Shown: positions 1-12,204, numbered from the stretch's first letter. The stretch is 64,000 nucleotides of DNA from Paramecium tetraurelia (GCF_000165425.1 NW_001799007.1:177200-241199), one strand, 5' to 3'. Notes: a model not told the origin generated them from the sequence alone. Numbers and translations: made by a program.

Positions 1-1395
1 TAATGGTAATAATTAAAATCCTATTATTTTGAAAGCATCTTTTTACTTCAAAGTATTATTTTGTTTCAAAATGGCAATTTCACTATATAATTTTTCTATT
101 TTTTCTTCTGCTTCTTGCAAAGTATTCTACTGATTATTGCCATACTCATAATCTTTCCAATTTATCCCCTTTAGTTAATTTAAGAATTAGATATATTAAT
201 CAATGATGGTATCTTGTAGATAATATCCAATATTATAATGTCCAGGCTTAATTAATAATATAATTTTATGAATTTTATTGATTCCATACTCCCTAATTAC
301 TATATTGTTACTATTTTCTATAAAAATTAATTAAACAAAACTTATAATAGTTAATATATATGTACGTATTTAATTGTTTAGCTAATTCTGCAATAACAAC
401 TTCATTACTATTACATTCTTCTTCCCAATTTAATAATTTTTCTCTATCATATACTGCATCTTTGGCATCACTAAAATCTACAACGTAATTAGAATAATTT
501 CTAAAAAATATAGTTGATAATCCATATAAACACCCATCTATTTCTTCTGATTATTGTTCATAGGCAGCAAATTCATTACTAAATTATTCTTCTCTTTAAT
601 TTATATCTTCGATTAGTTTTAGTTTAGTCATTCTACGTTAAAATTCATCTAATAGTTATTTTTCTATTTCTTTATCATCAATTTTTAAATTTGTATTAGG
701 AACAAATATTTTCATTGGCAACTCAATTTGTCTAATTTTATTAAAAAAATCATTAAATTAGTCTTAGGAATACTCAAATAGTAAAATAGATAAGAATTAA
801 AATCCAAAAGCAGTATAAAAGCAATTACCATCTCCTCTTACTTCTCTAAATGAATTGCAATTTTTATATAATTCTGCACTTGTTTTTAATGTTAAGCCAT
901 AATTTTTTCTCAATTCTGATTTATCCTAAAATCTTCTAATATAATATTTCTAATTTTCATCAACAGCGCGTAATTTGGAAGAATAATCATAAATTTATTT
1001 AATTTTATTTACACTCTATTAAACAATTTGTTATGATGTTTAATATATTAAGAGATTACCGCAAGATTTATGCTAATATTCTACCTGTTTTTACAGTTTT
1101 TGAAATTATTTAACAATATTTGACATTATTAACCGATTTTGATCCATCTAAACTGTACTCTAATTTTCTTGAATTGAAAGCTTCTATTCCTCATCTTATT
1201 AAAACTTATAATACATATCTTTTGATCCTCTAACAACTTTAATTGAATACCTTCATTTTCTTTTGGTTAAATTTTCGATTGCCCACATTTTTTTCCGTAA
1301 CAGAATAACAATAATAAAAATAACACAAGTATTAAAATGTACCACAATAAATAAGAAGGTTGTTCTGTCTCTTTCTCTGGCAAATCTTCGCTCAT
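1..1395 (-). CDS. Membrane-anchored otubain-type deubiquitinase (peptidase C65), 3' end cut by window
   Basis: Predicted cysteine protease removing ubiquitin from proteins. The start at 1395 gives a short acidic N-terminus followed by one strong hydrophobic helix (about residues 14-32), then a basic KK..C stretch and glutamine-rich coiled coil. The catalytic core carries RGDGNCFYTAFGF, the Asp/Cys box of otubains (Cys codon near 821), and a later PGHYN motif (about 232-246) supplying the His. Frame is kept by removing two tiny introns, one near the TM segment (about 20 nt) and one of 19 nt just before the His-box exon. After the His box the protein continues as a coiled coil rich in E, K and Q to the window edge, so the C-terminus is missing. 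Known otubains are soluble; an N-terminal membrane anchor is unusual. Family assignment is secure by motif; membrane location is inference. The neighbour at 1518-2948 is also ubiquitin-related. Confidence 0.8.
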
Positions 1396-1517
1396 ATATT
1401 AATAAATTCTTAATAGAAATATAAATTTAGTTAACTATTTTCAAATTAAGTGATTTATTAATATAAAGTACATAGTTAATAAAATTATAATATAAATCTC
1501 AATATATATTGATTAGT

Positions 1518-2948
1518 TCATGTTAAAGATTTTTCAAGCTGCTTTTTCCATGCAATTTCAATATCTGCTCTTGCCATTTTTAATAAGCCGAGTTCAAATA
1601 TGTTTTTGAAATCAGTTTCACCTTCTCTAAATCCAATTAATTACAAAATTTATCTTCCTTCATCATATTATAAAATGTTGAGATTCAAAGTCTTATTTGA
1701 TTTTTAAATTGTTCTGAATTTCTCGTCATTCGGGTATTGGATAATGTTTGTAATTAATTTTATAAATAGATTATGGGAGCTCAATAATATTTATTGAGCT
1801 TTAATCTTTTTCAACCATCTGTCATAGAGATTGATGATTTCTTATTCCCTGCTCAGTTGTATTATTTCTTATTGCTTTTAATTTAATCTATTATTTTCTT
1901 GCTACTGTTATTACTAAATTAATTATTCAGGTGTAACTTAAAGTGATCTTAACTATTCATTATATTTTTAGATGTCTTCAGGATATATTAATAACCCTCT
2001 TGCCAAATATTATTCAATCGCCAACCTAGCAGCTTTCATACCTTAAGATTCTTTACTCGAATATATTAAAACAATATTGCTGCCCATTTATTGTAAATTT
2101 TGCAATTATGGTATCAGTTCCTTCACTAATTTTTACTGATTTATCTATCCAGAAGGTTATTATATTAAATTATAACATAATACTTTGTATTAATTTTATC
2201 CTAATTTTTCACTAAAATTCCCTACTTGATAGAGGAAAATGAGATTTCTGATTTATAGATTTCTATTATAGAGACTGATTTAGTTCTATCGTATTAGTAT
2301 TTCGAAGGCCTCCTCGCTATGAAGGTAGATTCTAAAAGTATCATCCCCTCGTTTTGTTGCATCTTAAACATCCTTGTAATCAAATAATAACAAAGGATAA
2401 TAACTATTTAGGATGCTGATCTCGCCAAGCATCTAATAATGTTCAATAAAAGTATTCAGGGGTTTAGTGAAGAGATATATTTATTTGACCTTCACATTGA
2501 TCTCCTTGAATATATTTAACACTTATTCTATTTCCTCTTGATTATCTCTAAATACCCAGAGATTTTTAAAATCAAATAAAAATTTATATTGCTTTTTATC
2601 TTCAATTATTTTATCAGGTCTGCTAATATCAATTGGTGTGAATCCACACTCAAATATGTCAATTTTTGCTTTTTCGGAGTATAAGTAAATACACTAATAA
2701 TCCTATTCTTTTGAAACTTATTTTTGCTAATTAACGCCCAGTCTAACAATAAAATTATACGCCATCGATTCAGTTACTTCAATGATTTTAATCTGCTCAA
2801 AAAATTTGATCATAAATGGTAACCCTATGCCCAACTTGGGCTTTGGCATAGGATATTAATCCAATATCACTTAGCTTGCATTTTAAGAGATGTCAGATTT
2901 CTTATTCTATTGAACATTGTTCCTTTTAGTTGCTTAACACATTCCCAT
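1518..2948 (-). CDS. PUB-domain protein, probable p97/VCP-pathway cofactor
   Basis: A single uninterrupted 476-residue ORF with TGA as stop; many TAA/TAG codons are read as Gln, including a run of seven or so near residue 350. The C-terminal 100 residues contain YPNDEKFRTIQKSN followed by an ILQ..EGRQILQLIGF segment, the signature of PUB domains, which bind the tail of the p97/Cdc48 ATPase in UBXN6, PNGase and HOIP. The region before it is a Gln-rich coiled coil. The N-terminal 300 residues are not recognised. The start was placed at the most upstream in-frame ATG (2948), giving MGMC..., which could be N-myristoylated; ATGs at 2942 and 2849 are alternatives. It lies in the same orientation as the otubain gene, 122 bp upstream of its start, so a shared role in ubiquitin/p97 turnover is plausible but not shown. 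Confidence 0.72.
1778..1800. repeat. Perfect inverted repeat inside the PUB-protein gene
   Basis: Ten-base arms AGCTCAATAA and TTATTGAGCT separated by TAT. It lies wholly inside the coding sequence, so it may simply reflect codon usage. Confidence 0.6.
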
Positions 2949-3626
2949 TATAATTTAATTAATAATAACATTAAATCAGTATTCTCAAAAAATATAATTT
3001 TTATTCCATAAAGATTTTTCGATTGATCAACTCATGCTTACTGTAAAAAGCAATTAAAATTAATAGGTAGCCTTAAATAGATTCCCTAAGGGATATCTAT
3101 TATTATATTTAGTTAATACTGTTGCTTAATATATTAAGGTATTTTTGGTGATTCATCGTATGTAAAATAAGTTAAGCATGATTGATTATTACTGAAGGAT
3201 CTAAGTGTATGCCATTTCAAATAAGAATTTTCTATTTTGTTATTGTAATTAATTAATTTTATTAAGCTGGAAATGTTTTAGAATCCGATTTGTTAAATTA
3301 GCAAAATGTTGAAACTAAAATCTTTAAGGATGTTTCATTTTATTGTTTATGTTTCTTTAATTTAACTCGAAATCGAATATTGAAGCCAAAAGTATTGAAC
3401 CAGACATTATACCTTGTAAAACAAGATCATTAGAATTGATTAATAATCAATAGAGGATGAATTTCTGCTAAATGATCAAATCAATTACTTTCTAAAAATG
3501 AAAAAATAGAAGTAAAGTTTACTCTTAAAATGTGAAATATAATGTAAATCCAGACTGAATTTATTTAATTTATATAAGAGTGTTGCCAAAAATCAGAAAT
3601 AAAGATTATATATTATTAATAATATT
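2949..3626. other. Intergenic region between divergent genes
   Basis: About 680 bp between the starts of the PUB-protein gene (minus) and the first bZIP gene (plus). No frame free of TGA is long enough or protein-like enough to call. It should contain both promoters; no recognisable element was found. Confidence 0.5.
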
Positions 3627-5139
3627 ATGGATTAACATGTGGAGATGGAAGCAGAAAAACTGCATATTTTAGGTTCTTACTTCTCAATATGAGATAGATA
3701 ACTAAGAAAATGAGATGATGGGAGATGTGGAGAAATATTTTTAATCTTCTCATGCAAATTAAAAGGATATCCCTATGATTCGAGTATATGAGGATTCTGG
3801 CTCGGATTTACCGCAATCAGATTAACCTTTTGAAAATGGGGAAGCAGTCTTGGATGATTTAGGACTTGAAAAACTGAGAATCTAATCTGTTCACAGTGAT
3901 GGAAGAGCAACATCTTGGAGCCACACCGATGATAACAATTCTTAGAACATGCAATATCTGAAAAGACCCAGAACCAGACAATAGTTAAGCAACAAAATTG
4001 TTGAAAGTAACTAGGAACTTTTTAATGTACACTATGCTAAAAGTCTTTACACAAGCAAAATCAGTTAGTTGGTTGACAAACAGATATCAACTAACCCAAG
4101 ATCTAACAGAGTTTCGTAAAATAAAGAATTTATAATATGTTAGGAAGAGTTAATAGAAGGTTAAAAAAAAATCATCACAATAGCTTATTGAAACTTCAGA
4201 TTAATCTGAATAAAATGAATAAAAGAGTTTCTTATAATCAGGGGGTGAAATGTCAGAAGACAGATTAGCAAGGAATAGAGTTGCTGCTAGGAATTCAAGG
4301 GCTAGAAAGCGGCTGTATTTTGAGTTGTTGGAAAACAAAGTGAAGGACCTATAAGATGAAATTGATCGGTTGAATGAGCTTTGTTAAAATTAGGCTAAAT
4401 AAATATAAAAGTATAGAGAATGCAAAGAGGATGTAGAAATTTAAATATTACCTCAGTATTAGTTCAAATTGGAAACCCAGAGAAAATTAATAGAATAATT
4501 AGAGGTGTGTTAAATAAAGGAGGAAGATTCAGAAACAACAAAAATAGTTTTAGACTAACTGAAAGAATGCTAATTAAATTCTGAAAAGAACACAGTTGGA
4601 TATTAGTATATAGAAAACCTATTGGAGATTTTGTTACCCATTGAATTAAGATATATTGCTTATAGTTCTGATGAAAATAAAGACCTATTATCAGACTTTT
4701 AGGGGTATCTTTTAAAACTAGATTTTAGGTCTTTTCTTGAATGGACCAAAGAAACATATTAGCTTATGGACATTTAGAAGGAGTAATTCAGAAAGATAAG
4801 AAAACACAAGGAAAAGCTTAATTGTGTCAAAAAAAATATCACAAGGTAATCACTGATTTTGATTAATTAAGTTGTATAAATAATCTTTACACTTCAGTAG
4901 GGACGATAATTAATGAAACTTTGAAAGTAGATTCAATTTGGAAGGTAATTTATGAGAGTTTGGAGCCATTGTAGCTGAGATCCTTGCTTTTGACGATTTA
5001 TTAAGTAAGTGAGTAGATTTAAGATTATAGAATAAACACAGATCGGTTTTAGATTGCAGCAATTTGTTTAGCGATTGTAAATATTTCAAATAAAACTCAT
5101 AAGTATAAATTTCGAAAATTTTATATAGAGCTAAAATGA
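3627..5139 (+). CDS. bZIP transcription factor, first of a tandem pair
   Basis: Sequence-specific DNA-binding regulator, probably nuclear, acting as a dimer. After three introns (25, 28 and 26 nt) the reading frame closes exactly at 477 residues. An acidic, Ser-rich N-terminal third precedes the basic region NRVAARNSRARKR, which has the bZIP N-x7-R signature, followed by a leucine-zipper-like heptad segment (LLENKVKDLQDEIDRLNEL) encoded around 4270-4385. The C-terminal 200 residues are helical and end ...YIELK; they match the neighbouring paralogue along their length. Start chosen at the first ATG in frame with exon 1. The second intron falls just after ..RVS, directly before a SQQK motif, the same place as in the next gene. 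Direct target genes cannot be inferred. Confidence 0.85.
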
Positions 5140-5231
5140 TTCAAACTGTTAACGGCCTGCAAATCTAAGATAATATGTGAAAAAAAATAATTGATTAATG
5201 ATATATATATATATTTTTAAACTAATAATTT

Positions 5232-6818
5232 ATGAGTGATCCTATAATTAGCGAGCAATATTATTTCAACGAGTAATTCAACTAGGTATTTTATTTAGAT
5301 CGTACGATGTGAATGCTAATTAAATTGATTTTTCTGGAATACCAGATTCATTTTTGAATAATTAGCCATAAAAGAGATAACAATTTCCAAAAATCTAAAT
5401 TTTCGATGAAGCTGACAGTGGGATAAATAATTTGGAACCCAATCAGATTCAATTTGAAGAAATAAAGATGGATAGGCTTCGAATAAAGAATGACAGCTCC
5501 ATAGATGCCTAGCCTAGAAGTGGGAGTGACGGGGATAACTCAATCGATGCAAGTTTGAATAACCGAAGAAGGAGGAGGTCAAGTACTTTATTGTTCAAAT
5601 ATAGAAAAATATTCAAAAGAAGAATAAAAACATTTAAAAGATTCATTGTAATCTTAGATCATTTTGAATCTAGGGCAGACAAAGAGCACTTACACTAATA
5701 AAATCCAGAATTTGGTGAAAAATGAAAATAACGGGCGATTATTGATCACAACTAAAGCCAGACAATCGTATTACAATATGTTGATTCATTTTTAGAAGGA
5801 GTTAATAGAAATTGGAAAGGAAAAATGAACAGTAGCTTTAAATGAATCTTGAACATAGTGACTAGTCTTCATCTGAAAATCCAGATTCGCTTAATGATGG
5901 AAATATGGATCCTAGTCGTTTAAAACAAGTGAAGAACCGAGAATCAGCCAGGAATTCAAGAGCAAGAAAAAAAATATATTTTGAGTTATTAGAGACAAGA
6001 GTTCAAGAGTTATAGGATGAAAATGACAAACTTAGAGAATAATGTACTACTTTATCAAAATCAATTGAAAATTTCAATAAATAGCAAGATAAGGTAAATA
6101 ACGTAGTAATGGATAGTTTTCTTAATTCTTAGAATAGTAAGAGAAACTATTCGAGAGATTAGAGGATTGCATTAAATAAGGCAAAGATGCAACAGAAATC
6201 GAAATCTTGCTGGATGCATTGAAATATAGAACATCATCTAATAAATAAGAGAGAATAGATGCTGCAAAATCCTATTCCTATTCAATCTTAGATGTTTGTT
6301 TACCCTTACAAACAAAATACTTATTTAGTATTTTAGATGACAAAGACTTCTTTTCTAAAGATTCGAGGTAAATGTGCATCTCTATTGTAGAAATTACACT
6401 GACTATTTGAGAGATGTCTTTAAGAAAATTGATACAAAAACTGATGACTTTGGAAATAATGAAAAAATTAAATAAAAGCTAGGATCAGCAAAATAGAATA
6501 TGCATGAGTAATAACTTAAATTTAAAATTAATTAGTTCGTTTAAGAAGATAAAAAAGGAGATTAAATTAATTTAGAGTGAGGCAGGAAAGGTAGATTTGT
6601 TGTGGGAGTAATTGAAAGAGAAATTATAACCTCAAATACTGGCATAGTGTTTGATAACACTGCATAAGGTATAAAGTGCATTAAGTATGTAGAATGAATT
6701 TCGAGCAGAGTTTTAGGCATCTACCTTATTTAAGAGACAAAAAGACAAAAAAGAGTAAGTAGGAATGTCAATCGAATAATAGTTATTGTAGCGAAAGTAA
6801 GTAAAAAAATGTAATTGA
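5232..6818 (+). CDS. bZIP transcription factor, second of a tandem pair
   Basis: Paralogue of the gene 92 bp upstream. About six tiny introns are needed: 26, 22, 28, roughly 32, 23 and 28 nt; with these the ORF closes at about 475 residues, nearly the same length as its sister. The basic region is KNRESARNSRARKK, again N-x7-R, followed by the zipper LLETRVQELQDENDKLREQC. The 28-nt intron before SRSQQK and the 28-nt intron in the C-terminal domain sit at positions equivalent to those of the sister gene. The fourth intron (around 6083-6135) is the least certain: 17, 32 and 35 nt versions all keep frame. The C-terminal helical region (...KVDLLWEQLKEKLQPQ) aligns with KVDSIWKVIYESLEPLQ of the sister. 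Function beyond DNA binding is unknown. Confidence 0.83.
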
Positions 6819-7974
6819 TTTTAATCTGTTATTAATAATAATTAATTTTCTTTATCTTGGAAACATCTATTATTTATGGATACAGGAGTTGTAAAAGAGG
6901 AGAGCTGGTTCTGAGTGTAAACTTATAAATCTAGACAATTATGTTAGTAAACAACTTGCAATAGATAGATTAAGAGTTTAACATTCTCAAAAAATGAAAT
7001 TATGTTTGGGATTCAAATATCAGTAACAATATTATTTTGTAACTTTGAGTATTGAGAGACTCTAATCTACTCTGCAGTTAATTAATCTATTAATATTCTG
7101 TATTGTAAGATTTCTATGGAAGGTTGCCTTTAATATCCAAAGTATAATTTTATGTAATACATTAATTTTAAATAAATCGATATTAAATGATATCCAATAT
7201 CCAAAGTAGTAGTGCAGTGCAGTATAAACTAATCATATTTTCACTGTGGAATAATGAAATTATATTTGAAATTAAAAAATATAAGTTTAAGAATTAATGG
7301 AATGTAGATTAAGCTGAAATGAATTTGAGAATTTGATATTAAATTATGATTAATCTACTTTTCTAAACTTTTAAAAAAAGAAAATTAGTATGAGTTTTTT
7401 CTGTAATTATTAGTAAAATTATTAAATAATATATTTGGCACATTATTTTTATCAATAGAGTAGGAATATGTATAAGATATGTTTAATTAAGCGATTTCAA
7501 TGGTTGTTACTCTAGTTCCGGTGATTGAGTGTACTGTTTACCTCCTTAGTAAAGTTAGTTACACATTTAGCTAAATATTAATAACAAAAAGTGGGAGAAC
7601 TGAATTAAATTATTATTTGGTTATTATTTGTCACTCCAAAAATAGATAATATATGTAAGTCTTGACTTCATGCAATGCTTGTGAATTCAGTGGTAGTTCA
7701 ACATTGAAAAGAAGAAGGTTTTACTTTGGATGTATATTTAATTTTCTCCTAACTTTTAAGAAGGAGGATGAGTTTAGTTACTTTAGCTGTGCAGAAAGAA
7801 CCTGGTGAGGCTTAGTAAGCAAAAGGGGAATTATCTAGGATGTTTTGATGGAAGAATGAGTTCATAATATTTTGGAATATAATCAGTTAATATTCTGAAG
7901 AATAGTTTCACAATACGATAACTCAGCATTGTTGATTTGTGATAATTGTGCGTGAATTAATTTAAATATATATT
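6819..7974. other. Long AT-rich interval with possible decayed coding pieces
   Basis: About 1.15 kb between convergent genes, longer than neighbouring gaps. Short protein-like stretches occur, for example after the ATG near 6876 (MDTGVVKEESWF then TGA) and after the ATG near 7768 (MSLVTLAVQKEPGEAQ), but all are broken by TGA and no introns rescue them. A phrase AATATCCAAAGTA occurs twice near 7130-7210. No confident gene. Confidence 0.4.
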
Positions 7975-8274
7975 TCATTATTTAGTTGCTTATGGTTTGC
8001 TTTTATTTTTGAGTATCGATTGTGAAGAATTTCTGGCTAGTGGAGAAGGTGATTTGAACGATTATTGCCTTTTTGAGGATCTGTCAAAAATCCACACTTG
8101 ATTTTGTAAACTGAATCTAAGGGTTTTTATGGGTTTACCCTTACTTTCTTCAGTGTTCAAGATTTATCCGAGATCGTCTTTGTCAGATTCAGGGACTGGA
8201 GTATCTGAGTCGTCGCCATCAGTTTTGATGAGTTTCTCACTCACTTATTGTTGTGCCTATCCAATACAGCTCAT
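7975..8274 (-). CDS. Small hypothetical Ser/Lys/Gln-rich protein
   Basis: A 99-residue ORF without introns, starting MSCIGQAQQQ, with an acidic segment (DGDDSDTPVPESDKDD) and a basic, Ser-rich C-terminus ending KPQATKQ. No domain, signal peptide or membrane segment is visible. Codon use (AGA for Arg, TAA/TAG for Gln) matches neighbouring genes. It lies downstream of the pyrophosphatase-like gene on the same strand, 120 bp apart. The disordered composition suggests a small regulatory or binding protein; function unknown. Confidence 0.6.
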
Positions 8275-8394
8275 GTGAGCTATTATTTTTTGATATTTAT
8301 TTGATTTATATTAATGTGTAGAATTAACTACTGGATAAGAAATTATGATAGATAACTCATTATTATTGTGTATATTGATATATTGTATATCATT

Positions 8395-10725
8395 TCATTT
8401 TTCTGCCTTTGCAAAATGTTTTTGACATGAAATTAGTAAACAGAAAACATAAATCAGATAGGGAAGCAACGGACAAGCATTGCTTTCCTCAGTGGCACAA
8501 GCATATGTGTCTCCAGACACATACATCAAATAGTGATGATCCTTCCTATTGTCCTATACTACAAACTCAATTCAAAATCATACTTTCATTATACACTCTT
8601 GAGTTTTCCAAAGTAGTTCCCTTTATCAAACCAGTGTATTAAATGAGGAATGTAGCAATGCAAGCTCCAATCATAATGGCCACACTCCCAGCATGGCCCA
8701 AAATCGATCCAAACATCAAAATCATTATTGTGACAAACAAAATGTTATAAGCAACGTACAACATACTGTGAGTATATTTGAATTTAGTAAATTCAATAAT
8801 TCTTATGTCTTTCAAGTAATTGAGTTTTCCTTCTGCTTCATTAGATGGTTAGAAAATGAACTATTTATTAATTTATCAATTACATAGCTTTTCGCAACAT
8901 TTATAATTCCCCAAATGTTGATGCCTCTACATACAAACATAATACTGAAACCAATGAACAATCCCAAAAATCCTTCATTTTTTACAAACAATGAATTCAA
9001 TGCAGTTGGATATTAATAGAGTTGAGCACCAATAATTCCAATGGATACAAGGAATGCTGTTCCTGCATTGGTGGCTTTGAGGAAGACCATGTAATTTTTG
9101 GCTTCCCAATAGATCTAAAAGATTTTGCCTTACACATCTGATATGAAGTGAGCAAAACATGTTAATTTATAAGAATCAGAGGAGTTGCAACCTATAAAGA
9201 AAATGACTCCATAGATAATAAATAAAGAGATGTAACCGGAAGCTGCAAATAGCAATCCAGCAAATCCTTCAATTGAATAGACTATTGATATCAATAGGAA
9301 CATCAAGATAGTTGGAATAGCAGAAAACAAATCTCCCAAATAGTTTGAGTAGATCAAATTCATTGGCAATATACGATCACTTGTTGCTAATCCCTATTTG
9401 ATCATAATAATTTACCATATTTCTGACATTAGGGCATCCATGAGATGTATACCACTCAAACAAACTGATATGAAGTACATTGAAGATCAATCCTAACAAA
9501 TAACACCAACAAGCATGCATATCGGATTTGCCTTCAAAATCTATATCCTTTGTATTTTCGCCCTTGAGTGTAAATTTATCAATTAGAAATGAAAATGGGA
9601 ATGAAACATGAATGATGAATGAAATCAAAGCAGCTATAATGACTTACCATCTCACATTAAGTGCAGCAAATGACCCAGTCTCTTGGTCTGCACACATTGT
9701 TTTTAAAAAGTAACATACAATAGATCCCAAATATCCAATACAAACCAAATAGATGGGTCCCAAAATAAAGGCACTTCTGTTTTTGCTATCCAATACTTCA
9801 GGACTATTGATAGCAATTTATGAAACAGCACAACATAAGAACACCAGTACAAATCCTGTGTCTAAAAAGTTGACAATTGTGTTTCCTGCTTATTAAGATA
9901 CCATGTATGCCAATCTAGTCAATTATGAGATATTGTTGTTGCCAACACTCAAATTTAAGTCAGCTCTTATTAAGCCAAACGAAGCAGTCTTCATTGATCT
10001 ACACATCATCGATATGCCTTCTCTATATATAAATCCTCCGAGTATCATTCCCATCAAGAACCCAATCATCAATATTGATACCTTCTCATATTCTTCCTTC
10101 TTCATGTCGCCTCCCCAAACAGCCACATTGAAGTAATACATTAAGACATACATTCCGAATAGTAAACTGAACAATAGACTCACAATTGCAAAGCCGCATT
10201 AATACATGTATCCAAAGCTCTCCTCCTTTGAAAATTGTGACTTTTAAATTAGTGTAATATAATTTACTTGTATCAGTGCTCTAGTCAAGGATTTACTATT
10301 TGTTGCAGTGACATAATATGCAAATAGCATCACAATCGTAGCGCCAATAATTGCATTGAATATAAATGAGAATGGATATTCTATGAACCAGATGTCCACA
10401 ACCAAAAAGAATAGAAATAAGAGTAGAATCATATACAAAAATTGTGCTAACCACAATCCATTTATTGATGTTTCAATTAAATCCACAATTCCTGATAAAT
10501 ATTCTGGTTCTACTGTTGGCCTATAGGAACTAGGCTAAATATCGTCGACTCCCAAGAGTCCTCTAAGTTGATCACTTACAAAGTCTTATTCATCCTTATA
10601 CTACACTGTAAAACCCTAATAATAATGATGTGATTTCTTACTTGTGCTATCAGATGCACAAAGTACCAAACTATCCCCACAATGGAAGTCAAAATTATCA
10701 CTACCAGAGATCCTAACCAACCCAT
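8395..10725 (-). CDS. Divergent membrane pyrophosphatase (H+-PPase) homologue, probably catalytically inactive
   Basis: With four tiny introns (26, 22, 23 and 25 nt, two containing an in-frame TGA) the frame closes at about 744 residues, within the family's usual 660-770. It is a polytopic membrane protein with roughly 14-16 hydrophobic helices. Family resemblance: GGFIYR at the position of GGGIYTK, a SLFEWYTSHGCPNVRNM segment matching the EYYTS..Y.PVR motif, a KATNAGTAFLVSIGIIGA helix matching ALDAAGNTTAA.., and a C-terminal HHYLMYVSGDTY in place of HKAAV.GDT. However the acidic catalytic motifs of true pumps are not there: DVGADL, DNVGDN, DNAGG and GDPFKDT are replaced by neutral or basic residues. 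Genuine family members hydrolyse pyrophosphate to pump H+ or Na+. This one is predicted to keep the fold without the chemistry. An optional 27-nt in-frame intron around 10,230-10,256 would shorten it by nine residues. Confidence 0.72.
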
Positions 10726-10758
10726 TAATAAAAACGAATAAAAATTAATTTATTATAA

Positions 10759-12204
10759 ATGAATAGTAGCTCAAGTTTGCTAACTCATCAAATTCTCGAT
10801 TATCTGAACAAGTACACCTCATTCAGACCTATTAACGATGATCTCACAACGCTTTCCAAAGAATTCTTCCAATAGTACTCGACTCGTAAATAAATGCTCC
10901 TAACCAAACTTAATGAAAGCAAGATTAAGCAGTTAGATTTATCAACCAAGATTGATCAGTCTAAGTATAAGGTCCTGACTTATCGCTCTCAATTGATACT
11001 ATTGTAATAGTCACGGGAGTCTATCATTTAATAAATTGACAATAAACAAAATGAATTAATTTAGTTGGAGAAAAGATAATCATTGAACAGGCCTCATTCT
11101 AAACAGTAGAAACTACTAGAATTAGCAGAGGGTATGGAGATATGCGAAAACACCTTGGAAACAGTGAAAACCGAATTCAATGACAACCATAAAATAATGG
11201 ATTGGGAATCTTCGCTCAATTAATAATTAAAATAAACTCATGATTAAGTATAGCATATCATATAAATCTTTAAGTTGCAAAGACAAAATGATCAAAATAT
11301 TCTCAAGATCAATCAACTCAACCAGTCCATGCAAAACAACACCAAGAAAATCATTAAGCTTCTGCAATTGATATCCGATCTCCGACAGATGATAGTTCAA
11401 TCAAAATCATCCAATCAAACAAACCCACTCCCTCTCCAAGTCGACGACAGCAGTAATTCAACATTCATTTATATAATAGAAATAATTAAATCTATTATCG
11501 AAAAAATCGAAAATACCAAGCTCCCAGGCAAAGAGCAATAGGAACACGAGATTCTCAACTCAGTCTCTTAATTGCTCGACCTAAGAGAATAAATTAACAC
11601 AATCAAACTCACTCTACCTCTCAAATTAGATTAGAGTGACGATTTAGTAACTTGCGATCGCACATTTAGCACCCCGAGATTTCAGAGCAGTGTGAGGTTC
11701 AAGGCCAACGATATCTTGCCACAAGCTAGAATTAGGACAGAGGCTGATGATAAGTTGGACTATGGATGCGAAAAGCGAATTGCTACAGATTGTGGATTCT
11801 ACGAGGAGGACGAATAAAGCAGTGACGACGACAATCAAGTGTTGAAAGTGCCGTTTTAATCTAAGAAGAGTCTAAATTGCGAGAGAACCAAAAAGAAGAA
11901 GTAGAGTTATATTTCAGTAGCTTCATTTTCATCTTAAGCCTCCAGCGATCAAAAATACATTAATTTATAGGATGAATTAAATTATTTAGGTGAAATTAAT
12001 GAATATTACTGCACTAGAAAGTTCGTTGATGATCAATTTATTGTTGCACCTTGTCAGACACCATTGGAGCAATCAATTGAACTCAATTCCAAGCCACCTA
12101 TTCAGGAAGAATAACCTAAATCAACATCATTCATTAAAAAGATTTTGGGAGTTGGTCTGGGAATTGGATTGAGCTATGCTTGCTATAAGTTCTTTAAAAA
12201 ATGA
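10759..12204 (+). CDS. Tail-anchored coiled-coil protein
   Basis: A 481-residue ORF read straight through with TAA/TAG as Gln; 33 bp separates its start from the divergent pyrophosphatase-like gene, so the two probably share a promoter region. The first 250 residues are strongly coiled-coil (repeated L/I/Q/K heptads). The middle is Ser/Asp-rich and probably disordered. The last 25 residues are FIKKILGVGLGIGLSYACYK followed by FFKK and stop: a single hydrophobic helix flanked by lysines, typical of tail-anchored membrane proteins with a cytosolic N-terminus. It may act as a vesicle or organelle tether, but there is no SNARE central layer that I can identify. A possible 27-nt in-frame intron lies near 11,248-11,274. 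Confidence 0.72.

Noticed and set aside
4131-4170. Frameshift at an A9 run in the first bZIP gene
   Set aside because: A clear 28-nt GTAAAA...TTAG intron just upstream resolves the frame, and the paralogue has an intron of the same length at the same place.
9923-10183. Separate small membrane-protein genes within 8,800-10,500
   Set aside because: They are pieces of one gene split by TAA/TAG (Gln here) and tiny introns.
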